NCBI GenBank assembly: GCA_030220185.1
Contig: JASPKZ010001240.1
Location: 310,001-374,000 of the forward strand
Direction of reading: 5' to 3'
Length of the DNA stretch: 64,000 nucleotides
Source of the DNA: Diploptera punctata
Taxonomy: Eukaryota > Arthropoda > Insecta > Blattodea > Blaberidae
A program made the translations under genes and the position numbers. Positions 56,819-64,000 of the stretch are shown in pieces. Every line of letters starts with the position of its first letter. Positions within the stretch are counted from its first letter, which is position 1. The notes under the pieces were generated by a model. It saw only the letters and a program-made list of their open reading frames with translations, was not told the origin of the DNA and ran no database searches.

Positions 56819-57941
56819 TTGCCCAGACTGGTTACATTTATGTTGTACACCCTGGATGTTGTTGATATCAGCTCCATCTTGTGGTTGGCCAAAGAACCTC
56901 CGAACAAGGTCACACTCAGTCGGTATTTCAAAATTCAATACTCTGTTCTTGTTCTTCTGAATATAGATTTTTCCCCAAATAGTCAGCTCTTTTGTATTTA
57001 TAATACAATCTATATTCAGAAGAACAAAAACAGAGTTATGAATTTTGAAATACCGACTGAGCGTGACCTTGCTTGGAGGTTCATTGGCCAACCACAAGAT
57101 GGAGCTGATGAACCGAAAGTGCGATTTTCGGTTCACTGCTGTAGTGTCGTTATCCTCCCTGGACAGTAAGATTCGTGAACTATGCCAATATCCTTTCTCT
57201 ATGCATCTACCCCCACTCTCCTTTTTGCCTCTCCTGTTGCGCTGTTTGTGCTGCGCATCTCCCCTTCTACCTCGGAACGCTCAAATACGCAATTCACATC
57301 AAGAACGTTATCATTCGATCGGAACTTTGAGTTAAGACAACGTCATCTGAAGCACGCGAGTGGCGTGGTTTGAGTTTTGGGTCCAGAAGACCGGGGAAAG
57401 CCACCCTGGCTTGGACCGTGGTATGAATGTGGTGTGAGGTATGATATGGTTTTGTCATGTTAAAGCATTATTATTTATTTTCTTTTTGTTGAATGATCAA
57501 GTATTTATATTTGTTATATTTTCCATTCACTTCAGACTTCTTGTTTATATTAAACATCATTTTTATACATATCCAACTTAAGGTTGAAGTTATTTATGTG
57601 CATGCGGCTGTTTGATATTCCTGTACTGAAACTTACTTATTTAGGAGATCATTCTAGCTTTCATGATTAATAACCATAAACTACTCTGGTGTTTTGAGAT
57701 CTATTGTTGATTCATGTTTAAGTGCTTAGGAAAGAAAGATGAATCAATCTTTGCCTCCTATGGGCCCGGGCAAAGTTTTGTGATTAATAACCTCGGATGT
57801 TATGAACTCTACGCTAGTATATGCAACGGAAACAAAAGACGACCCACCCGCATAAATGGTAGCAGTCAGCGTGGTTATAAACTGCACACTGATATCAACA
57901 ACATCCAGGGTGTACAACATAAATGTAACCAGTCTGGGCAA

Positions 57942-57984
57942 GATGCTGAAGATGATTATGATTTAATCAAAACATGTTCAAGAA
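57942..57984 (+). ncRNA. Hammerhead-like motif, mutated partner (57.9 kb)
   Basis: Same as 56777-56818 except that the base after stem II is A (TAATCAAAACATG), so the invariant G12 is lost. Confidence 0.4.
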
Positions 57985-58056
57985 CAAATCAACATTAATA
58001 TTGAGGTAAGATGAAAAACAGATGAAAATAACTTAATTAAAATAACCTCAAAATAT

Positions 58057-58360
58057 CACGCCGTAGCGTAGTGGTTAAGGCACTGCATTACAAGCCGGAA
58101 GGTCGAGGGTTCGAGTCCTGGTGGAGTCAGGATTTTTAAACTGACCCAAACCTTCTGGCGGCACCATGGCCCTGGGGTCGACTCAGCCTCTAACTGAAAT
58201 GAGTACCAGACGCTTGTTCTGGGGTAAAGGCGGCCGTCACGCAGGGCTGACAACCCGGCTGACATCAATTGCCGATTGTCAAGAAAAAGTTGGAGCCTTA
58301 ACCTCCTACTACCCCAAGGGCCTCCTGAGGCCTGTAGTGGGATCACTTTACCTTTTACCT
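58057..58360 (+). mobile_element. tRNA-derived SINE (gtagcgtagtgg family), 14-bp TSD
   Basis: It is flanked by taacctcaaaatat at 58043-58056 and 58361-58374. Head cacgccgtagcgtagtggtt with box B ggttcgagtcc; full body; 3' end ggatcactttaccttttacc. The copy defines both ends of the family. Confidence 0.92.
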
Positions 58361-58389
58361 TAACCTCAAAATATTACTTCCTAAAATAA

Positions 58390-59590
58390 AATATTTATTA
58401 TTACTAATTATACACTAATTGAGGAGATTTTACAAAGTGCAATAAGCCCACATCCGATGACAAATTTGTTTTAAGCTGATTTCTATACCTAGGTGTGGGT
58501 TACATCATTCTAGGTCTGTAATTTGTTGCAGATTACGTTGTTAACCTATCTAAATCAAGCAATATTTTGTGGATATGCTCCTTGGCTTTGATAATACCAC
58601 AAAATTCCATTGTCACAAATAATACTAAACAAATTTTGTTCTTTCTGTTTTTTATGACATTCATCAAGTTAGTAGTTATATTCTATAATCATTTACTCAA
58701 ATAGCATCTGCATGTATAATTTGAATTCATATTTGAATGACTTTGATTTTACAACAGGGCAATTTTTTTTCTCAAATTAGAATAATATAAACTCCTGAAG
58801 TGTAAGATCTGCATGTGCTAAGTTTGTGTTTTTAAAAATAAGAAAGAAAGTATGAAGGTTGGAGAACATTCAAAAGGCATAAGGAAGAAACTGAAGAGCA
58901 TAACTAAAAGAAGATGAGAACAAGAAGAAAGATAAAATATAACTTTAATTTTCTTATTATGTTCAGCAAAGGCACAGCAGGTAAACTGTTAGTTATGGGG
59001 CTACTATATAGTTTGTATTCTTACAACACAATTCTAAGAAAAAAAGGTAAAATATAACTTTAGATAGATAGGTAATCATCGGTTGGTTAATGTCTTTAAC
59101 ATCATCCGAATATAACTTTAATTTTCTTATTATGTTTAGTAAAGGCACAGCAGGTAAAAGTATTAAGTATGGGGCTACTATGTAGTTCCTATTGTTACAA
59201 CAATATTGTTTAAAATATGTAGTTGAACATCCTGACATGCTAGAGTTTCAGTCTCCTTGTAGGCACAAAGAGAGATTTATATGCTAGTCCATCCTTGGCT
59301 CTCTCCTCAATAGGATTGGAAAGCTGATCTATAACCATGTGAGTAAACTGCGAAAGATTGAATTTGTATCAGTGATGTCTGTGTCAGCTCCCAAAAGATG
59401 TCTCAGAAAAGGAGAGAAGTTGAACTTTATAGTGAATCAATAGATTCATCAGTATTTTTAGCTCTTTTTAGCATTGGTGCTACAAGACTAAGCAGTATAG
59501 CTGCTTCACTAGGCTATTGGTAATGAACTTCATATTCAAATTAAATACTAAAGAAAGTAATTACTCCAGAAAAATTATTCTATGCTAGTT
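58390..59590. other. Duplicated non-coding sequence and block B end
   Basis: It aligns with 12620-13780 up to about 59300. It contains a local direct repeat of tataactttaattttcttat (58938 and 59101) around the motif gtaaaggcacagcaggtaaa. No coding frame is supported. Confidence 0.5.
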
Positions 59591-59598
59591 CATTCATT

Positions 59599-60195
59599 AG
59601 GCTCGAATCTATGAACGTATTAGACCGTAAAAGTCGTTCTCTGCCTGTACTCTGCTGAGAAAGTTGCACTCAAAAATCTGTTCATGCGATAATAATTGTT
59701 GAAATTCCTAAGCTACCTGGCGAGATAACTTAGCAGAGAAACGAATCGTGAGCAACCCGATGGGAAACGATGGTAACCGATGTAGTTTGAAATCTTGCCG
59801 CGTACCTTGCTGCTTTATCCAAGATGTCGGACCTTGAAGGCTTCGATGATGTTTTCGGTATACGCGGAGAAGAGGAATTTGATAGAATCTACCAAAGAAT
59901 TCAACTGGAAGATCAGGAGAATCGGCGTAATATTGCGCGACGCAGACGTCGTCGTATACGGTATTATTTGCGGGACGCAAGCGTAAATGCGTTCCTCTAG
60001 CAGACGAAAATAACGGAAGTGGTTTTATCGCTGAGAATTCTGGGCAATTTCTTGCCAATATTACGAAAACGACGACTTTCATGCATGACCAGTTAGTGGA
60101 TAGCTAATTCGTTCTTTGCACTTGCTCGCGGTGAGTCAGCTCACCAGTGATTGGAAGTAATTTGAGTAGAGACTAATATATTTGCATGCGGCCCT
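59599..60195 (+). mobile_element. Harbinger-like short TIR element, copy 3
   Basis: Starts AGGCTCGAATCTATGAACG, ends TGCATGCGGCCCT. The ORF at 59824-60000 starts MSDLEGFDDVFGIRGEEEFD and ends YYLRDASVNAFL (58 residues), the most complete arginine cluster of the four. Confidence 0.65.
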
Positions 60196-60409
60196 GCTTT
60201 TTATAAACATACTCTAATCACCTGTTTCTTCATTCCTCTTTGGTCCTAGAATTTTCCTAAGAACTCTATTCCTTAATACTCAATCTTTTCTCCTCCCTTA
60301 AAATAATCAATGTTTCGCATCCATATAATGTAACTGGAAGAATAACAGTTTTATATATTTTATAAAACTTATTGTGGGAATTAACACGAGGCTTTCAAAT
60401 GAATATAAC

Positions 60410-60650
60410 TAAAATGAGTCATACATTATGTCACCTCATACACTCCGTGTTCACAGCACAGGATCTCGGTTTGAGAACAGTCGATCCTATTTTCAGCCAT
60501 ATTTTGAGCAGTTTAGAATAGAAGATGATGGCGAAGGCAAAAACTGAAAAGTCGAAAATGTGGATGAAGATAGGAATGACTGTTACTGAAAACTGCGGTC
60601 TGGTGCTGTGAAGGACATGGAGTGTATGAGGTGAAATGGTGTACTACTTA
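60410..60650. repeat. Imperfect inverted repeat
   Basis: cacctcatacactccgtgtt and acagcac at 60438-60464 face gtgctgtgaaggacatggag and tgtatgaggtg at 60609-60640. It is probably another foldback fragment; the ends resemble the tgtatgaggtg ends at 17200 and 43895. No hammerhead core was found. Confidence 0.5.
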
Positions 60651-60844
60651 CTCATTTAAATTTTACTAGTTTCATATATGTTTAATGTTTTATGAGAGAA
60701 ATTGTGATGAAAAGAGTCCCTGTAATTTAAAAACATCACTATAACTAGGGGCAACTATTGAAGGAGGGTCAAATGGTAATGTCCCCCCCCCAACATTCAT
60801 ATTTACTAAATTAATTAATTTAAGAACTATATTTTTAATATTCA

Positions 60845-61060
60845 ACAATAGCCAGAGAGTTAAACATCGTACCTATATCTGAATACCTCCAAGAATATAG
60901 AAACAATTGGCTAGCCCATATTCAGCGCATGGATCGTCACAGAATACCAAAACAAATTCTTCACTACATTCCTCGAGGCAGAAGATCTGTGGGTCGACCT
61001 TTTCGGAGATGGCGGGAGACCGTAACGGGCCACTGGGCCTAATACTTGAAAGGACGATGA
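60845..61060 (+). pseudogene. LINE C-terminal tail
   Basis: Coding trace: LQEYRNNWLAHIQRMDRHRI, PKQILHYIPRGRRSVGRPFR, RWRETVTGHWA-stop, followed by a short (GAT)n-like run. Typical end of a non-LTR polyprotein; everything upstream is absent. Confidence 0.65.
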
Positions 61061-61505
61061 TGGTGATATTTTTAACTTCTATTTGTGGTCTTTGCTTAAA
61101 ATTTATGTAATTTCTTTGTTATTAATGTTACGTCATGATACCTAATCCATGGTTAAACATAACCAATGCGATGCTCTTATATAGGCCTATGTGTATGGAA
61201 TTATGGAGAACATTGAGAACTCAAGCATAGTTTATATAGACTGATGCGTGAGCATGTTTGCCACGGTAACACTTGCTCATTGACTCATAGTGCCAGCAAA
61301 GATCGCTATGATGCGACTGAATGTGAAGGTTATATATTTGCATTTTGTTGGCAATTCTGATAATATTCAAACATAACATATAAGCAATTACTTGTTTTTA
61401 AAATACGGACAACAGTGAATTAACACCAATATTGTCGGTTTGTGAGTAATTTTATTATTTACCATTTATTATTTAATTAATTTTAAATTTACAATTAAGT
61501 TACAG

Positions 61506-62690
61506 TGGCGGAGCGTTAGCACTGTTAGCCCGGCTAACACTTTCAAAAGTTAGAATTAAACTCTTTGGTATTTAATTAAAACGAAACATAATACCGGAAC
61601 GAGATACAACAATGCATTGATAGTAATCTTAGGGTCGTATTTATGAACGCATTAGACCGTAAAAGTCGTTCTCTGCTGAGAAAGTTGCACCCAAAGACTT
61701 TTTGCGTACTCAAAAGTCTGTTCATGCGATAATAATTGTCGAAATTCCTAAGCTACCTGGTGAGGTGACTTTGCAGAGAACGAATCGCGAGCAACCCAAT
61801 GGTAACCGATGTACTTTGAACCTTGCTGCTTTATCCAAGATGTCGGACCTTGAAGATTTCGATCATTTTTTCGGTATACGCGGAGAAGAGAAATTTGATA
61901 GAGTCTACCAAAGAATTCAACTGGAAGAACAGGAGAATCGGCGTAACATCGCGCGACGCAGACGTCGTATACGGTTTTATTTGCGGGACGCAAGCGTAAA
62001 TGCATTCCTCTAGCAGACGAAAATAACGGAAGTGGTTTTATCGCTGAGAATTCTGGGCAATTTCTTGCCAATATTACGAAAAAAACTACTTTCATGCATG
62101 ATCAGTCAGCGACTCGCTAATTTGATCTTTGCACGTGCTTACGGAAAACTCAGCTCACCAGGGACTAATGTATTGCATGCGGCCCTAAATGTTATAAACA
62201 TAGTAACTTAATAATATATATTGTATGCGTTTCGTATGTACTGTAGCATTCCAATACAATACCATGTGCTTCAACGTTTTAAATGCCCACACTGTTAGCC
62301 GATTTCCTGAGGCTATCATGGAAGATGACTTTATGAGAGTATGTTGCGCAGGCGCATTCAAGCTCATCGCTAGTACATCCTATTGCATTTCAAGCTGAGC
62401 ACAATGCTATTCTGTAACTGCCCTGTTCGCACTCTAGAAACAGCTACAGCGAGGTTTCAGTTGCTCCGAGTAAGTCCTATGTAAATGTAGTGCTTCCGAA
62501 CGTATCAAATACAATAATTAAACCACTAAATAACTATTATCATGGGAGATGAATGTGCATGAGTTACTGAAGACTTGTTAAGTCATCACTTTTCCTGCCG
62601 AAGCTTTGTAGAAAAGAAAAAAGTTATAAACCAACTCCTTATTTAAACATCATTATAAGTCAAAAAACAGAAGTGCTACGAACGGGTATA
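61506..62690. repeat. 1.2-kb dispersed repeat, copy 2
   Basis: Homologous to 40045-41245 over its length. Starts cagtggcggagcgttagcac and ends near aagtcaaaaaacagaagtgct. Its inner part is Harbinger-like element copy 4. Confidence 0.7.
61631..62186 (+). mobile_element. Harbinger-like short TIR element, copy 4
   Basis: Starts AGGGTCGTATTTATGAACG and ends GCATGCGGCCCT. The ORF at 61840-62013 starts MSDLEDFDHFFGIRGEEKFD and ends FYLRDASVNAFL (57 residues). Confidence 0.65.
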
Positions 62691-62785
62691 TGCGTTGGCA
62701 AAGAAAATGCTTGCCGTGCTATGGGTGTGTATATCCATTCTCAACTTCAAACGCCTGCTAGTTATATAATACGTATTGCATTGCT

Positions 62786-62790
<5 letters not shown>

Positions 62791-62823
<33 letters not shown>
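62791..62823. repeat. (TA)n microsatellite
   Basis: A pure TA run of about 33 bp. Confidence 0.95.
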
Positions 62824-62827
<4 letters not shown>

Positions 62828-62860
62828 CACAATGTGTACACTAATATTATATACATGGTT

Positions 62861-64000
62861 TTACCATTTTGCTATTAATTCGTGAATTGTTTTAGTTCTG
62901 TTTTCGCACTTCGCTAAGTGATACTTTGGGCACGGTTTGCTACAGAGTTTACAGATGCAGGCCTCCTCGGGTTCATGGTAACTTTGTTTATGACATATTT
63001 TCCCATGGAAGCCGTGAGCGGCGAAGCGTGTGTATAAGTGGCGAAGTCGAAAATTTGGTCCTTTTCATTCGTCTGTGTTTAACGCTTCCGTTTCCGTGAT
63101 TTCGTTCGGAATCTCTCTGGCTTTTCTGTCTCTCCTCGATTGCTGTTTTGTATGCCTGCGTTTCTGGTAGATAGAAGTGTTTTCGGATGTCTTCTATGAA
63201 GTAGAACTCCTTTGCTATATGTAGGCATAGCTATGTCTTGTGAATTTTGAAATTGAAAGAGCCCGCTTTAGGAATCTCGCTTTTATGCTTTCAAGTTTCA
63301 TGAAATTTTTGACTGTGAAATATGTCCATATTAGCTGGATTCCATAAGTGGCAGCCGGCATAACTTTGAGTTTGAATAATGCTTTGCAGTGGTAGGGATA
63401 GGTTCCGTAACTTTGGAATGTCTTAAATGGCTTTTGTGGCAGCTGTAGCACGCTCTTGTATATGCATCGAGAAAACTGTTCCGGTGGTCTGCAATGTTAT
63501 TCCCAGGTATTTGAAGCTGTTAACGAATTCTAGAGTTGACCCGTCGCATGTGAGGTGATCGCTCTTGGATAGTCTTCCTCCTCTCCTAAATTTCATAGCT
63601 TTGGTCTTTGAGCTATTTATTACATTGAGTTTTCTAGTGCCCATTTCCTGACCTTCTCCATGGCTGCTTGTAGGTCTTCTAGGCTCCTGGAGAGGATAGC
63701 CATGCCATCTGCGTACATAAGGAGTTTGACGTTCCTTGTGTCTATCACCTGACCGATGTCCGCCGTCATGACGTTAAAGAGTATCGGGCTCAGCGGGTCT
63801 CCTTGTAGTACCCCTCTTGTCTGAATGATATCTTTGACGTAGTAATGCCGTCGTGTATAGCCACAGAGTTTGCGGTTAGCACAGACGCGATTATTTGTAG
63901 TTCATTGCTGGTCCTACCTAGTACGCTTTCTAGCTTTTGAATGAGTATATTCCTGTTGATGCTATCGAAGGCTTTAGCGTAATCTATGAAGATTGCGTAC
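62861..64000 (-). pseudogene. Non-LTR retrotransposon RT and zinc tail, cut by the window edge
   Basis: Minus strand, from the edge inward: TRGVLQGDPLSPILFNVMT (RT block before the active site), LLMYADGMAILSRSLEDL (YADG where YADD is expected), INSSKTKAMKFRRGGRLSKS, FVNSFKYLGITLQTTGT, LKVMPAATYGIQLIWTYFTV, and a Cys/His tail CICKLCSKPCPKYHLAKC before a stop at 62861. At least one frameshift lies near 63440. The second catalytic Asp is changed, so it would be inactive. It is a different lineage from the RTE copies. Confidence 0.7.

Larger units (their letters stand above)
56745..58015. mobile_element. Composite inverted element, about 1.27 kb, block B only
   Basis: Outer arms: gtttttcatcttacctcaat...ttgttgatatca (56741-56870) and the mirror at 57895-58015. 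Inside the left half a second hairpin (56869-57106) has arms of about 105 bp (agctccatcttgtggttggc, gtcggtatttcaaaattca, ttctgaatatag). The block A sequence is continuous across this point (near 12620). No coding sequence is recognised in the middle (57140-57890). Confidence 0.7.
37250..59400. repeat. Segmental duplication, block B
   Basis: This is the paralogue of block A in the same orientation, stretched by private insertions: the Harbinger-like repeat at 40045-41245, several foldback elements, an 870-bp TIR transposon at 46036-46905, a 3.2-kb RTE LINE at 47835-51013, a satellite expansion at 53630-55900, a composite inverted element at 56745-58015 and a SINE at 58057-58360. The homology also reaches upstream: the intron sequence at about 37257-37300 matches positions 60-100, so copy A's first exon should lie just before the start of this window. 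Confidence 0.75.

Noticed and set aside
56819..57169. 116-residue frame as a gene
   Set aside because: Its two halves are the arms of one hairpin (56869-57106), so the peptide repeats itself through inversion.
59708..60082. 124-residue minus-strand frame and similar ones at 680-949, 40392-40664, 61748-62095
   Set aside because: These are antisense to the conserved small ORF of the Harbinger-like elements; the plus-strand frame keeps start and stop in all four copies, the minus-strand one does not.

Overview
This window is repeat-dominated, AT-rich animal DNA, almost certainly from an insect. Evidence: spliced single-domain ankyrin genes, many tRNA-headed SINE families, RTE-type and other non-LTR retrotransposons, Tigger/pogo, mariner and DUF4817-type DNA transposon remains. 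The SINE with a 'gccgtagcgtagtggttaaggc' head and a 'ctgaccc...ctggggtcgactcagcc' body suggests a cockroach or related Blattodea, but the species assignment is from memory and uncertain.

The only convincing host genes are two paralogous ankyrin-repeat genes on the + strand: copy A (exon 4125-6159, broken by two 1-nt shifts, its first exon apparently left of the window) and copy B (exon 37053-37163 plus exon 37698-40025, about 23 repeats, including a recent 99-bp-periodic expansion). They head two colinear blocks of a large old segmental duplication. Block A covers roughly 4.1-13.8 kb and block B roughly 37.2-59.4 kb. In each block the order is ankyrin exon, decayed minus-strand hAT-like segment, conserved unique sequence, decayed mariner transposase, AT-rich tandem array, and more unique sequence. 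Insertions private to one block make it possible to read exact element boundaries and empty sites.

Between and inside the blocks lie: a 3x441-bp tandem repeat (14.5-16.1 kb); LINE reverse-transcriptase relics at 16.3, 22.1-23.6, 27.1, 29.3, 35.3, 43.1, 60.8 and 62.9-64 kb; a 5'-truncated RTE copy with a 12-bp target duplication (29.8-32.3 kb); a near-full-length RTE copy on the minus strand (47.8-51.0 kb); a Tigger element (24.97-26.96 kb) and a second Tigger fragment (28.6 kb); two CAGGGTG-ended transposons; four Harbinger-like short elements each with the same roughly 58-residue ORF; and a 2.2-kb satellite with a 148-bp higher-order unit (53.6-55.9 kb).

The most interesting signal is a set of foldback insertions (10.3, 16.9, 23.4, 34.3, 36.7, 42.4, 43.9, 44.3 and 56.8-58.0 kb). 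Most of their arms carry a hammerhead-ribozyme-like core: CTGANGA, one extra base, a stem-loop, GAA(A), a very short often palindromic stem III, then a closing stem I. At least five are flanked by target duplications of varied length (9, 9, 13, 13, about 25 bp), which points to retrotransposition rather than cut-and-paste. Hammerheads are known in Penelope-like elements and retrozymes, and these may be relatives.

Most small reading frames here are transposon debris. Several frameshifts in otherwise good reading frames fall in or near A/T or G runs, so base-calling error should be excluded before calling genes dead.
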